Counted from the first letter of the stretch, positions 1 to 8,643 are shown. The stretch is 64,000 nucleotides of DNA from Shewanella avicenniae (GCF_017354945.1 NZ_CP071503.1:1488001-1552000), one strand, 5' to 3'. Notes: generated by a model from the sequence alone, not told the origin. Numbers and translations are program-made.

Positions 1-881
1 ACACTGGTGTTACCCAAATAAGCTGCACCGGTATGGCCTTCGCCAGCGTGACATTGTTGACACAGTTGTGGCGCGCGGATTTTCAGCATGGCATCGTTTG
101 TGGTGCCATGTGGGTTGTGGCAGTTGGCGCAATTATCTGTTACTGGCGCGTGTTCCCACAATTTTGGACCACGTTTTTCAGCGTGACAGCTGTAGCAGGT
201 TTCATTGATGGTTGGCTTTACCAAATCAGCGTCTGCATTGGTGCCATGTGGATTATGGCAATCAGTACAGGTCATTTGGTTCCATTTCAGCGGATGTGAA
301 GAACGTTTATTCATGTCTGCTTTTTGCTTGGTATGGCAGCTCGTACACACTTCAGTTTCAGTTTCTTTTGACAGAATTGGGTCATTTGCAGCGTGAATGG
401 AGTGACAAGACGCACAAGCTAGATCAGCACCCGCGTGGTGGCTGCTTTCCCAGTTCATGCGCTTATCATCTTGGTGACAGCTCATACACACGGAATTTTG
501 CTTTTCAGCAGGTAGCGTTGAATCTTTACCAAAGGTGATCATCGGCTCATTAGCGCCTTTGTGTTTACCTTGTGGGCCGTGGCAAGCTTCACATTGCAAA
601 CCCGCCATTGGGCTTTTACTGGAGGTAATTGCACCGTGAACGCCTTGGAAAATAGCCATCACTTTTTCATTACGCTTATGGCACATCAAACAGGTATCTG
701 CACCTTTAGGTGAGTAGTTACCTTCTTCAAACTTTTTGTCGAGCGCTGCTTCTACTTCAGCAGGCTTCATTTTTTCGTCCCATTTCGCCGCGTGTGCGAT
801 TTGCGACAGGCTCAGTGACATCACTGCGGTGAGCACCACAGTGTTCAGTACAGAGCGTAATTTTTGTTTTGTTTTCATCAT
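1..881 (-). CDS. mtrA: Periplasmic decaheme cytochrome MtrA (3' end cut by window edge)
   Basis: Multiheme c-type cytochrome that carries electrons from the periplasm through the MtrB outer-membrane porin to MtrC in Shewanella metal reduction. A Sec signal peptide (hydrophobic stretch ending near AHA, about residue 32) is followed by KWDEKM and [11 protein letters not shown], matching the MtrA N-terminus as I remember it. Nine CXXCH heme sites are visible in the 293 codons present, so the tenth should lie beyond the left edge. Two consecutive ATGs (881 and 878) follow an AAGGA ribosome site at 887-891; I take the first. The gene follows mtrC on the same strand after a 64-nt gap that holds a perfect hairpin. 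The mtrB gene would be expected to the left. Confidence 0.93.
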   Translation of the reverse strand, partial: MMKTKQKLRSVLNTVVLTAVMSLSLSQIAHAAKWDEKMKPAEVEAALDKKFEEGNYSPKGADTCLMCHKRNEKVMAIFQGVHGAITSSKSPMAGLQCEACHGPQGKHKGANEPMITFGKDSTLPAEKQNSVCMSCHQDDKRMNWESSHHAGADLACASCHSIHAANDPILSKETETEVCTSCHTKQKADMNKRSSHPLKWNQMTCTDCHNPHGTNADADLVKPTINETCYSCHAEKRGPKLWEHAPVTDNCANCHNPHGTTNDAMLKIRAPQLCQQCHAGEGHTGAAYLGNTS

Positions 882-913
882 TGGCATCCTTGATTTGTCC
901 AAACTGGAAAGCA

Positions 914-934
914 GGCAGGGCATTACACCCTGCC
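914..934 (-). other. Intercistronic hairpin between mtrC and mtrA
   Basis: GGCAGGG and CCCTGCC form a perfect 7-bp GC-rich stem around a 7-nt loop. It sits 11 nt after the mtrC stop codon and about 33 nt before mtrA. There is no run of T after it on the coding strand, so it is more likely an RNA processing or stability element, or a leaky stop, than a full terminator. Confidence 0.55.
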
Positions 935-945
935 GTTCGGGCAAA

Positions 946-2937
946 TTACATATTCACTTGGGTATGATCTGCAGCAGTTGGTTTATGACAGTAGAAACAG
1001 GTTTCTGACTGTGCTGCTTGGTTAGCAGCGTTGTAGTCACCATTAACTACTGCACCATAACTTTCCAAGGTTTGTTGGCTGTGCAGTCCTTCAGACCCTA
1101 ATGTGTGGCAAGAAGTACATACTGCGGTCACCGGTGTGGTATAAGCACCCGCTGAAGTCGCCAACGCACCTTTCTTGTCAAATGCATCAAGATTGAATGA
1201 ACTGTGGCATTGGGTACATTCGGTGATGACGCCCACTTCGTTGTGAACAACGTGCAGTTTCATTTCAAACGCGCCACGCATTGCGCCGCCAGAGTAAGTG
1301 CCGTCTGGCGTATGACAAGCCACACAGCCATCTAAGCCAACCACGTTATTACGTGCCAATTGCTCGCTCATCACAAAACCAGCGTGATAGCCCTTGTGCA
1401 GTGAGAAGGTGTCACCGTGACATTGTTGACACGCACCGTAATTCACTGAATCGGTATGGCGGTGTGATGGTGCTGCACCTGATTTAGTGCCGAACGCAAG
1501 CGCCGCTTTCATGCTGGTGGTTGCAGAATCGGCCGCGCAGTTAACCACTTGATCTGCCGCGGAGCACATTTCTAAACCAACGAAGGTAAAGGCTGTATCA
1601 GTATCACCTGCGCCAAATGGCAACGCTGGGGTAACAAAGCTCAGAGTGTTACCGTCAATGGTGATGCCGTCTTGCAGTACGTTGTTGGAGACAAAGTCTT
1701 GCGAAAGGTGAGCCGCACCTGTACCTGGACTAGGTAAGTAACCCATTACTGGGAAGTTAGGTCCCACGTTAGTGATGGTTTCAAGACGCTTAATTTTTGG
1801 CAATTCAGCGGCCAAATCCAGCACATTTCCTTCACCGTCCAGCAGATTAATGCTGATAGTGGCAGTGTTGTCGTCATGGCCGGTCACGCTGACTTGCATA
1901 CCGCGAGTATCAATCACCGCACGCTTATGGGTGATAGCTTCACTGTGAACTTCTTCCGTCCACTCTGCAGTGTGACAAGCTACGCAGCTTGAGTTGTCTT
2001 GTTGTACGGTATGGCCAACGCCAGTGGCGAAGTCGATATCGTTATGGCAGCTACCACAGGCTTGAGCCGTTGGTACTTGCGCCCAGTTGTTCCAATCAGG
2101 TGTTGCGTCACCGGCATTGGTGTGGCAACTGTTACAAGATTTCAGCGCATCACTTTCAAATGCGGGTTCGATTTCGCCAGCATCGGTGGTGTTGAAATGC
2201 ACATCGTGAATCAACATGCTGAATTGCTTGCCTTCACTTACACGACCTAGTGTGTGGCAGCTAGCGCAGAAGTTTACATCGTTATAGCCACCGTGGTGTT
2301 GCGCAGTACTGACATCACCGTGACAGTTGTTACAGCTTTCTGTCGCAACAATTTTGCGTGAGTAGCTTGGAGTGTTGCCATCAGTGGTGAAGTCGACTAA
2401 CGCGTTTGTGTTAGGTACTGCAGTGCCATCCGGCAGTGGCGAACTGTACAGACGCAGCATAAAGCGTTGTGCCAGTTCAGGATTGAACGTGGCGCGGGTT
2501 GCTGCAGTGTCGGTCAGTTTAGTGGCAAACGTATAGGTGTAAACCCCGTTTTTCTTATCTTCAAAGGTGCCTGGGCAGCTACCGCTTACGGTACAGGTTT
2601 CATCAACCAGATACTGCCATGCTGAAGCATCGCCGACACCTAAAGCACCTTTCGGCGCCAATTGCAGCGCGTAAAAACGAATTTGTTGCAGACCTACAAT
2701 GGCTTCGTCGTCTTGGTTCGTTACCAAGAAGCGGACGCTGGCGACACCATCGGTGATGGATTCTTCATAGAAGGTGACATTCATACTGTCGATCGTCATC
2801 GCGGGGGCGCCGCCTGGGTTGCCTGCGTTGCCGTCGGCGCCATCAGTACCATCACTGCCGCCGCAACCGGCTAACGCAAGTGACAGAGCGCTGGTAGCGA
2901 ACCATCTTGCATATTTTGATTTTAGTGCGTTCATCAT
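946..2937 (-). CDS. mtrC: Outer-membrane decaheme cytochrome c lipoprotein MtrC (OmcB)
   Basis: Cell-surface terminal reductase of the MtrCAB conduit; passes electrons to Fe(III)/Mn(IV) minerals, flavins or electrodes. The 663-aa product starts MMNALKSK and has a lipobox LAGC with the lipidated Cys at residue 25, then a Gly/Asp-rich linker. Ten CXXCH sites are visible, from about residue 202 to 647. A CX8C pair ([10 protein letters not shown]) between hemes 5 and 6 matches the disulfide known in MtrC domain III. The C-terminus ([10 protein letters not shown], ending ADHTQVNM) is close to the S. oneidensis MtrC ending as I recall it. An upstream in-frame ATG at 3012 is possible, but the one at 2937 has an AGGGAAA ribosome site and begins the lipoprotein signal, so I prefer it. 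The gene lies between omcA and mtrA on the same strand. Confidence 0.95.
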   Translation of the reverse strand: MMNALKSKYARWFATSALSLALAGCGGSDGTDGADGNAGNPGGAPAMTIDSMNVTFYEESITDGVASVRFLVTNQDDEAIVGLQQIRFYALQLAPKGALGVGDASAWQYLVDETCTVSGSCPGTFEDKKNGVYTYTFATKLTDTAATRATFNPELAQRFMLRLYSSPLPDGTAVPNTNALVDFTTDGNTPSYSRKIVATESCNNCHGDVSTAQHHGGYNDVNFCASCHTLGRVSEGKQFSMLIHDVHFNTTDAGEIEPAFESDALKSCNSCHTNAGDATPDWNNWAQVPTAQACGSCHNDIDFATGVGHTVQQDNSSCVACHTAEWTEEVHSEAITHKRAVIDTRGMQVSVTGHDDNTATISINLLDGEGNVLDLAAELPKIKRLETITNVGPNFPVMGYLPSPGTGAAHLSQDFVSNNVLQDGITIDGNTLSFVTPALPFGAGDTDTAFTFVGLEMCSAADQVVNCAADSATTSMKAALAFGTKSGAAPSHRHTDSVNYGACQQCHGDTFSLHKGYHAGFVMSEQLARNNVVGLDGCVACHTPDGTYSGGAMRGAFEMKLHVVHNEVGVITECTQCHSSFNLDAFDKKGALATSAGAYTTPVTAVCTSCHTLGSEGLHSQQTLESYGAVVNGDYNAANQAAQSETCFYCHKPTAADHTQVNM

Positions 2938-2961
2938 TTTTCCCTGCAATATTGTGCACTT

Positions 2962-3014
2962 AGTTGATAGCGAAAAGCGAAAGTCGAACTTATTGTTAAG
3001 ATGCGCTATCAACT
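2962..3014 (-). promoter_or_regulatory. Long perfect inverted repeat in the mtrC leader
   Basis: AGTTGATAGCG (2962-2972) and CGCTATCAACT (3004-3014) are perfect 11-bp arms around a 31-nt loop. The element ends 24 nt upstream of the mtrC start codon. It could be a 5' UTR stem or a bipartite operator; which is not decidable from sequence. It is absent from any coding region. Confidence 0.6.
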
Positions 3015-3166
3015 TATGCTGGAAAACAAGCCTCTTAAAACTTGCAGTTCTCAGTCGTTATTCCTTACCGATGGCATGGCGTAACTTGAGTACTGTTTTA
3101 AAAGGCCATCCCTCATTTGCGTTGCCGTAAATTAGGGACTTTCATTTATTCCCGCTGTTAAGCTGA

Positions 3167-3200
3167 AGGCGCTGGAAACATCAAACTGTTCCCGGCGCCT
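3167..3200 (-). terminator. Stem-loop after omcA, terminator-like but without a T-tract
   Basis: AGGCGC and GCGCCT form the base of a stem, extended by a mostly paired TGGAAACA/TGTTCCCG segment around a 6-nt loop. It begins 13 nt beyond the omcA stop codon. Without a U-run it may only attenuate or protect the omcA message, leaving mtrC partly co-transcribed or dependent on its own promoter. Confidence 0.45.
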
Positions 3201-3213
3201 CAACTAACGTCCA

Positions 3214-5394
3214 TTAGTTACCGTGTACTTCAAGCAGTTGCGAAACGCTGTGACAGGTTTTGCACGTTTCTGCTGCACGTTGTTTAACATCATCAATGCT
3301 AGCGCCATCGATGATGCCACCATTGGTTTCAATGTGGCTGCGAGCTGCTTCTGTCAGGTATGGTTGGTGGCAAGATAAACAGGCACCAGCATCTGAAGAA
3401 ACCCAGATATCATGGCCGTCAGTCAAATCACCAAAGCGCCATACGCGGTCAGTCGCGCGGCCCAATTGAATACCGTCGTTAGTGTGACAAGTCATACAGT
3501 CTGCTTTGACCACAGTGCCTGATTGCATACCGTAGTAGTTCAGCTCGTGACCTTCGCGATGGTGCGCTTTAAAGGCGAAGCTGGTTGGTTTGCGGCCACC
3601 TGGATAGCTACTGTCGTTGCTCAGAGTTTTATCTGGTGTATGGCAAGTACCACAGTTCACATCGTTGGTGTAGTGATGAATCACTTCGCCGTGACAGCCT
3701 TGGCATTTGGCGCCATCGATGATGTTGCGACGTTCAGCAACGCTTGCGGTCAAATCGGGTGCTGATTCACCCCACACAAACTGATATGGGCTTTGTTGGA
3801 TATAAATCGCACGGGTCGTGTCGTCACAGGCTGTTAGCGCGATATCGGTAACCCCATAACCGCCATTATTGAAACAGGCTTGCAGGGTTGACCAGATTTC
3901 GAAGGTCTTACCTTGAGCATCCGCTGGCAGGGTGAAGCTAGAGCCAGTCAATGTATATGTACGAGTCGCTTCGTCATAGGTGCCAGCACTCAGCGCGATA
4001 CGGCGTTGGCTGTAAGATGCATCTGCATAAGCTGGGAAGTCTTTATCGACATCCCATGCTACAACCATACGGCTTGATTGGCTGACCATGCTTTGCTCAA
4101 CTGGATTGCCGTCTTTGTCCAACACTTGAACGTTGAAGCTAATGTGGCCGTCTTCGGTCGCTGCAATATTTGAAACCGCTACGCTTAATGCTTGTGCTTC
4201 AGCATAGGCTTTCAATACATCACCGTGACGCTTAACTGCGCTACCTGTGCCGCTATAAGGTGCATCAGCGTTGTGGCAAGACATACAGTCGGTGCTGCTG
4301 TGGTGTGAAGATGGCTTTTCTGAGTGACAAGCGATACAGGCAGTATTGCTTTTCTCTGCTGTAAACAAGGCCGCATCTGCTGGCGCACTGTTGCCTTCAA
4401 CGTGACACACGGAACAGTCCGCTGCTGGATTCCGCGGGAAAGCAACATTGGCGTAGTCATGTACGCTGCCGCCATAGCCGACAATTTTGTAGGGTTCAGC
4501 CACTTGATTGCCGTCAGCATCATAAGTGTGGCGTTCTTCACCGCGATGAATAGCGTGGATCATGTAAGTGAAGTCGATGCTATTACCTGATTCTGGATCA
4601 CCAGAAGTTGAGGTATGGCAAACCACACAGTTTTCGATATCCAGACGACGACCGCCATGCAGTTTTAAACTGTCTGGCTGGTGACAGGTGTAACAGGCGT
4701 CGATAGATACTACATCGCGTGTTTGAATACCGGCAGTTTGGCCGCTGGATGGCTGCCAGTCGTAGTGTGCGTTAACCACTAATGAACTTGTTGCACGCAG
4801 TTCAATCGACACACGTTGCGTGTCGTTGGCATCATATGCCACGGCAACGGGAGCAGTAACATTGGCAATATTTTGTTGGAAGGTGTAGCTGTATTGGCCG
4901 TTACCTTGATCAACTAAACAGGTCGCACATGCTGATGCGGCTTCAACGTTAGCTTGGAACATGGTGTGCGGGTTTAATCCTGCAACATCGGCTGGCGGGT
5001 TGCTTGGTGCGCGCTCGCTATTGATATATGACAACCATTGATAGCCATGGTCGAAGCCATTTGCTGAATCATCAGTTGCTGCATCTTCAACATGGGTCAG
5101 TTGCGCAATACCAAAGCGGATGTCATTGGCATTGGTTAGGCCTGTCACCGCAACACCGTTGGCGTTTGCGAGTGAGAATTTAACCGTTACGGTACCTTCG
5201 CTAACCGTTGCCTCAGAAACTGTGGCCTTGAGGGTGGTTGCCTGATCAAGACTAATGGTCGTTAATCCTGGTTCACCACTGATACCATCTTGACCATCCT
5301 CGCCATCGCTTCCGCAACCAGCAAGGGTGAGAGTCAGTATTCCGGCTCCCAACAACGCTTTGCTAGCGATATTGAACTTAAACCGTTTCATCAT
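3214..5394 (-). CDS. omcA: Outer-membrane decaheme cytochrome c lipoprotein OmcA
   Basis: Cell-surface decaheme reductase that works with MtrC at minerals, flavins and electrodes. The 726-aa protein starts MMKRFKFN, like OmcA of S. oneidensis as I recall it. It has a lipobox LAGC with Cys27, then a short Gly/Asp-rich linker. Ten CXXCH motifs run from residue 234 to about 715. A further Cys-Ala-Thr-Cys at 156-159 lacks the heme His. A CX15C pair lies in the domain between hemes 5 and 6. Ten rather than eleven hemes argues for OmcA over the eleven-heme UndA. The ribosome site AGGGAAA precedes tandem ATGs. It is the first gene of the minus-strand cluster, 277 nt upstream of mtrC. Confidence 0.9.
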   Translation of the reverse strand: MMKRFKFNIASKALLGAGILTLTLAGCGSDGEDGQDGISGEPGLTTISLDQATTLKATVSEATVSEGTVTVKFSLANANGVAVTGLTNANDIRFGIAQLTHVEDAATDDSANGFDHGYQWLSYINSERAPSNPPADVAGLNPHTMFQANVEAASACATCLVDQGNGQYSYTFQQNIANVTAPVAVAYDANDTQRVSIELRATSSLVVNAHYDWQPSSGQTAGIQTRDVVSIDACYTCHQPDSLKLHGGRRLDIENCVVCHTSTSGDPESGNSIDFTYMIHAIHRGEERHTYDADGNQVAEPYKIVGYGGSVHDYANVAFPRNPAADCSVCHVEGNSAPADAALFTAEKSNTACIACHSEKPSSHHSSTDCMSCHNADAPYSGTGSAVKRHGDVLKAYAEAQALSVAVSNIAATEDGHISFNVQVLDKDGNPVEQSMVSQSSRMVVAWDVDKDFPAYADASYSQRRIALSAGTYDEATRTYTLTGSSFTLPADAQGKTFEIWSTLQACFNNGGYGVTDIALTACDDTTRAIYIQQSPYQFVWGESAPDLTASVAERRNIIDGAKCQGCHGEVIHHYTNDVNCGTCHTPDKTLSNDSSYPGGRKPTSFAFKAHHREGHELNYYGMQSGTVVKADCMTCHTNDGIQLGRATDRVWRFGDLTDGHDIWVSSDAGACLSCHQPYLTEAARSHIETNGGIIDGASIDDVKQRAAETCKTCHSVSQLLEVHGN

Positions 5395-5422
5395 AGTTTT
5401 CCCTGCAAAATTTTGTATTCAT

Positions 5423-5457
5423 CACTGGTAGAAGAGTGTCGATAGACATGACCAGTG
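5423..5457 (-). promoter_or_regulatory. Nested hairpin in the omcA leader
   Basis: CACTGGT (5423-5429) pairs with ACCAGTG (5451-5457). Inside, GTGTC and GACAT form a second short stem around GATA. The element ends 28 nt upstream of the omcA ATG, almost the same distance as the inverted repeat in front of mtrC. Confidence 0.5.
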
Positions 5458-5525
5458 TGTGGAATTTAGTTATCCAAATATTAGGCTATCCAATAGCTCA
5501 CTTTTAATCAGTCAATTTAGCTACT

Positions 5526-5547
5526 TTATGTGATTAAGATCTGACTA
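5526..5547. promoter_or_regulatory. Candidate CRP-binding site
   Basis: The 22-mer contains a perfect TGTGA half-site and a central GATC, but the second half (TCTGA instead of TCACA) is degenerate. CRP is known to control anaerobic respiration and mtr genes in S. oneidensis. The site is about 130 bp upstream of omcA. Match judged by eye, so weak. Confidence 0.35.
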
Positions 5548-5852
5548 TTAAAAAAGAGATAAGTAACTTATTGACCTAAGCTAGCTTTTGCAAAGTTGTT
5601 TTTTGAACAGTGAGATAGTCAAATTTCACTGTGCTCAAGGGTTAAATGGGTTGGTTGACTCAAGCAAACAATGACGCGCTTTTGCTGCATAAAAGCAGCC
5701 TTTTTTGCGCTAAAATATCACGCCGATTGTTAGCCTTTCAGACCAGTCGTTAATCGAATTTTGAACCCAACACACAAACTTGAGATATTTTAGGTTTTAT
5801 TTAGCAAGCGCTGTTTATTCCCGTTGATTTTTGTCCCATAATACAGAACACA

Positions 5853-5871
5853 ATTGAAAACTATTCTCGTT
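5853..5871. promoter_or_regulatory. Candidate Fur box upstream of feoA
   Basis: The 19-mer ATTGAAAACTATTCTCGTT agrees with 13 of the 16 specified positions of AATGANAATNATTNTCATT, including the GA-N-AA and ATT-N-TC cores. It lies 83 bp before the feoA start, where a Fur repressor site is expected for a ferrous iron importer. Confidence 0.6.
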
Positions 5872-5953
5872 TACACTGTTTCACCGTTTACTTCCTCGGC
5901 AGTTCTCAACGCGATTTTGTAGCAGGCGGGTGACAATAGAGATGGTAGGTAGC

Positions 5954-6193
5954 ATGAAGTTAAATGAATTGAAGCCAGGCGATCGCGCCATTATCTGTGA
6001 TGTTGGCCAATTAGATCTTCCCTCATCTGTTAAGCGCAAATTGCTGTCACTCGGAATCACACCCAATACTCGATTTTCGCTTATTCGCAGAGCGCCGTTA
6101 GGCAGTGGCCTAGAGCTTGATATTCGTGGCAGTAAACTGTGTGTGCGCCAAGAGTTAGCCAAAATCATCGATGTGGAGAGGACGAATGACTAA
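5954..6193 (+). CDS. feoA: Ferrous iron transport accessory protein FeoA
   Basis: Small cytosolic SH3-like protein that assists FeoB in Fe(II) uptake. The 79-aa product has the family pattern: MKLNELKPGDRA start, then RKLLSLGI with a following arginine and APLGSG, and a VRQELAKII end. The usual length is about 75 aa. I chose the ATG at 5954 because it gives the family-sized protein. In-frame alternatives upstream (GTG 5930, ATG 5942) would add only a short unconserved tail, and no start has a strong ribosome site. The stop codon overlaps the feoB start by 8 nt, implying coupled translation. A Fur-like box lies upstream. Confidence 0.92.
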   Translation: MKLNELKPGDRAIICDVGQLDLPSSVKRKLLSLGITPNTRFSLIRRAPLGSGLELDIRGSKLCVRQELAKIIDVERTND

Positions 6194-8483
6194 GCAGTTT
6201 CATTGCGTCACCGTAGGTAATCCTAACGCTGGTAAATCAACCTTATTTAATGCGCTGACCGGCTCAAATCAGCAAGTGGGTAACTGGGCAGGGGTTACGG
6301 TTGAAAAGAAAACCGGCCTGTTCACCATAAATGATACCGATGTTTATCTCACCGACTTACCCGGCATTTATGACATCCTGCCTGCGGGTAAAGATTGTGA
6401 TTGCTCGCTTGATGAGCAAATTGCCCAGCAATATCTCGCCAACCAACACACCGACGGCATCATCAACATGGTGGATGCTACCAATATTGAACGTCACCTG
6501 TTTTTGACCGTTCAGTTGCGTGAGTTGGGCATCCCGATGGTGGTAGTGCTCAATAAAATTGATGCGGCGGCGAAACGCGGGGTACGAATCGATACAGAAG
6601 CGATGGCTGACGCGCTAGGTTGCCCTGTTATTGCGGTGACTTCTCGCGACAGTCAAGACGTTGAGAAAGTTAAAGCCTTAGTGGTGCGTTTTCTGGAAGG
6701 CAGTGTGTCAGGTGACCCATTACTGTTGGATTACGGTCCAGAGGTTGAGCGCAGTATTGAGCAACTGATCTCGAACCAACATGCGGCAAATCGTGGACGC
6801 GCATTAGCGATGCTGGCCAATGGCATTGGCTGCGTCAGCTGTGAGCGCGGCGTACATGATCAGTACGTTGATCAATGTGCCCAAGCGTTGTCAATCAAAG
6901 GCCAAGATATTGAACTTGTTGCAGCTACCACACGCTTTAACTTTGTGGAGCAAGTGTTTGCTCAAGCAGTACAGCAAGACGAATTACCAACATTCAGTGA
7001 CCGACTAGACCAAGTGGTACTGCATCCGATTTTAGGGGTGCCGATTTTCCTGGGTGTCATGTACCTGATGTTTATGTTTGCCATTAACGTTGGCAGCGCC
7101 TTTATCGACTTCTTTGATATTGCTGCCGGCGCTTTGTTTGTTGACCACTTAGGTGCTTGGCTTGCAAACATCGGCTCACCCGACTGGCTAGTTACCTTAG
7201 TAGCGGGTGGTATGGGGCAAGGTATCCAAACCGTCTGTACCTTCATTCCGGTGATCATGGCGCTGTTTTTAGCCTTATCTGTGTTGGAAGGTTCAGGTTA
7301 CATGGCGCGCGCCGCGTTTGTGGTCGATGGCCTGATGCGTCGTATTGGCTTGCCGGGTAAAGCCTTTGTGCCGATGATTGTGGGCTTTGGCTGTTCGGTG
7401 CCGGCGATTATGGCAACTCGAACCTTGGGCAGTCAGCGCGAACGGATTGTGACCGGCATGATGGCGCCATTTATGTCTTGTGGTGCCCGCTTACCTGTGT
7501 ATGCGCTGTTCGCAGCGGCATTTTTCCCTAACTCAGGCCAAAACCTAGTATTTATGTTGTATCTGCTGGGAATTGTGGCGGCGATTGGCACCGGCTTTAT
7601 GCTGCGTAAGACCATTTTGCCGGGCAATAGCAGTGCGGTTGTGATGGAATTGCCCACTTACGAATTGCCTAAATGGCGTGCCGTTGCCTCGCGTACCGGT
7701 AAACGTACTAAGAGCTTTATTCTCGGCGCCGGTAAAACCATTGTGATTGTGGTGACCTTGCTGAACTTTATTAACGCGATTGGTACTGATGGCTCATTTG
7801 GCCATGAAGATAGTCAAGAATCACTGTTGAGTGTTGGCAGTCAAAAAGTGACGCCGCTATTTGCGCCAATGGGCATTCAGCAGGAAAACTGGCCAGCAAC
7901 CGTGGGGATTATTACCGGTTTGTTTGCCAAGGAAGCGGTAGTTGGCACGTTGAACAGCCTATATAGCACGCCAGCTGCAGCAGATGCAGAGTTAACGCCT
8001 TTGTCTGACAGCCTAACTGAAGCTTTACAGACGATTCCGCAAAACTTACTGGGTATTGCACCGGATGATCCTTTGTCATTGTCAGTAGGGCATGTGGAAG
8101 ATTTGAACATCGCAGCTGAAGAGCAGGGCGTTAGCGAATCAACCTTTAGCGCGTTGCAACAGGGTTTCCCAAGTCAGCTGTCAGCGTTCTGTTACCTGCT
8201 GTTTATTTTGCTGTATACACCATGTGTTGCTGCCATGGGCGCGCTGGTAAACGAGTTTGGCTCGCGCTGGGCGTCATTCGCTGCAAGTTGGACATTTGCA
8301 CTGGCCTACGGCTCTAGTACTGTGGTTTACCAAGCGGCGACATTTAGCCAACATCCAGTGACGTCATCCTGTTGGATCGGTGGCTTCGGCATCGCATTAG
8401 CTGTCTTTTATCAATGGCTAAAGCGTAAAGGCAAACAGTCACAAGAGATCATTCCCGGCATTAAAGTGATTACCGGTCAATAA
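6186..8483 (+). CDS. feoB: Ferrous iron permease FeoB
   Basis: Inner-membrane Fe(II) importer with a cytosolic G-domain. The 765-aa protein (E. coli about 773) opens MTKQFHCVTVGNPNAGKS, with the G1 P-loop at residues 11-18, G3 DLPG near residue 60 and G4 NKID near 127. Many hydrophobic segments follow from about residue 275, including the conserved Gly-rich GFGCSVPA and GLFAKEAVVG stretches. The start overlaps the end of feoA. A strong terminator follows directly, and no feoC frame is present before glnS, so this is a two-gene feoAB operon. Confidence 0.96.
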   Translation: MTKQFHCVTVGNPNAGKSTLFNALTGSNQQVGNWAGVTVEKKTGLFTINDTDVYLTDLPGIYDILPAGKDCDCSLDEQIAQQYLANQHTDGIINMVDATNIERHLFLTVQLRELGIPMVVVLNKIDAAAKRGVRIDTEAMADALGCPVIAVTSRDSQDVEKVKALVVRFLEGSVSGDPLLLDYGPEVERSIEQLISNQHAANRGRALAMLANGIGCVSCERGVHDQYVDQCAQALSIKGQDIELVAATTRFNFVEQVFAQAVQQDELPTFSDRLDQVVLHPILGVPIFLGVMYLMFMFAINVGSAFIDFFDIAAGALFVDHLGAWLANIGSPDWLVTLVAGGMGQGIQTVCTFIPVIMALFLALSVLEGSGYMARAAFVVDGLMRRIGLPGKAFVPMIVGFGCSVPAIMATRTLGSQRERIVTGMMAPFMSCGARLPVYALFAAAFFPNSGQNLVFMLYLLGIVAAIGTGFMLRKTILPGNSSAVVMELPTYELPKWRAVASRTGKRTKSFILGAGKTIVIVVTLLNFINAIGTDGSFGHEDSQESLLSVGSQKVTPLFAPMGIQQENWPATVGIITGLFAKEAVVGTLNSLYSTPAAADAELTPLSDSLTEALQTIPQNLLGIAPDDPLSLSVGHVEDLNIAAEEQGVSESTFSALQQGFPSQLSAFCYLLFILLYTPCVAAMGALVNEFGSRWASFAASWTFALAYGSSTVVYQAATFSQHPVTSSCWIGGFGIALAVFYQWLKRKGKQSQEIIPGIKVITGQ

Positions 8484-8499
8484 ACGTTACGTTATGCAC

Positions 8500-8530
8500 G
8501 AAAAGCAGCCGATAGGGCTGCTTTTCTTTT
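8500..8530 (+). terminator. Rho-independent terminator of feoAB
   Basis: GAAAAGCAGCC and GGCTGCTTTTC form a perfect 11-bp stem with a 5-nt loop, followed by a T-rich stretch. It starts 17 nt after the feoB stop. Confidence 0.9.
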
Positions 8531-8539
8531 CCTGAGCCG

Positions 8540-8568
8540 TTGACGGCTTACGCACCAATTCTTATCCT
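8540..8568 (+). promoter_or_regulatory. Sigma-70 promoter of glnS
   Basis: TTGACG, a 17-nt spacer and TATCCT form a good housekeeping promoter. Transcription should start near 8575, giving a leader of about 70 nt before glnS. Confidence 0.65.
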
Positions 8569-8582
8569 ACAAGGATTAACAG

Positions 8583-8612
8583 CGGGCATGATGATCGTCA
8601 TGCCCGTTTTAT
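8583..8612 (+). promoter_or_regulatory. Terminator-like hairpin in the glnS leader
   Basis: CGGGCATGA and TCATGCCCG are perfect 9-bp arms around a 6-nt loop, followed by TTTTAT. The hairpin lies at the very 5' end of the predicted glnS transcript, ending 37 nt before the start codon. It resembles an attenuator or a 5'-stabilising stem. Confidence 0.55.
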
Positions 8613-8643
8613 CAAGCTTGCACGGTTCGCAAAGAGGAAATAC

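Larger units (their letters stand above)
5395..5953. promoter_or_regulatory. Divergent control region between omcA and feoA (559 bp)
   Basis: This AT-rich, non-coding stretch separates two divergent units. It holds a hairpin in the omcA leader (5423-5457), a CRP-like site (5526-5547), a 7-bp inverted repeat (5607-5632) and a Fur-like box (5853-5871). No protein-coding frame with a credible start was found in it. Confidence 0.8.

Noticed and set aside
33..538. Plus-strand frames opposite mtrA
   Set aside because: These mirror the heme-binding cytochrome frame, which has nine CXXCH motifs and a signal peptide.
946..5394. Repeated short motifs across mtrC and omcA suggesting DNA repeats
   Set aside because: The repeats are the CXXCH heme codons (TGYxxxTGYCAY) in two paralogous decaheme proteins, not a separate repeat element.
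3214..5394. UndA or MtrF as the identity of the second surface cytochrome
   Set aside because: It has ten heme sites (UndA has eleven), and its N-terminus (MMKRF) and place next to mtrC fit OmcA.
5676..5712. GCTGC-ATAAAA-GCAGC hairpin followed by T residues as a terminator
   Set aside because: Only a 5-bp stem and no gene ends just before it on the plus strand; too weak to call.
3143..5825. Shared TTTATTCCCG motif near 3145 and 5813
   Set aside because: Ten bases shared by two AT-rich spacers on different sides of omcA, in unlike contexts; likely chance.
8484..8643. Search for feoC after feoB
   Set aside because: Only a terminator, the glnS promoter and a leader hairpin are present; no small coding frame with cysteine motif exists.
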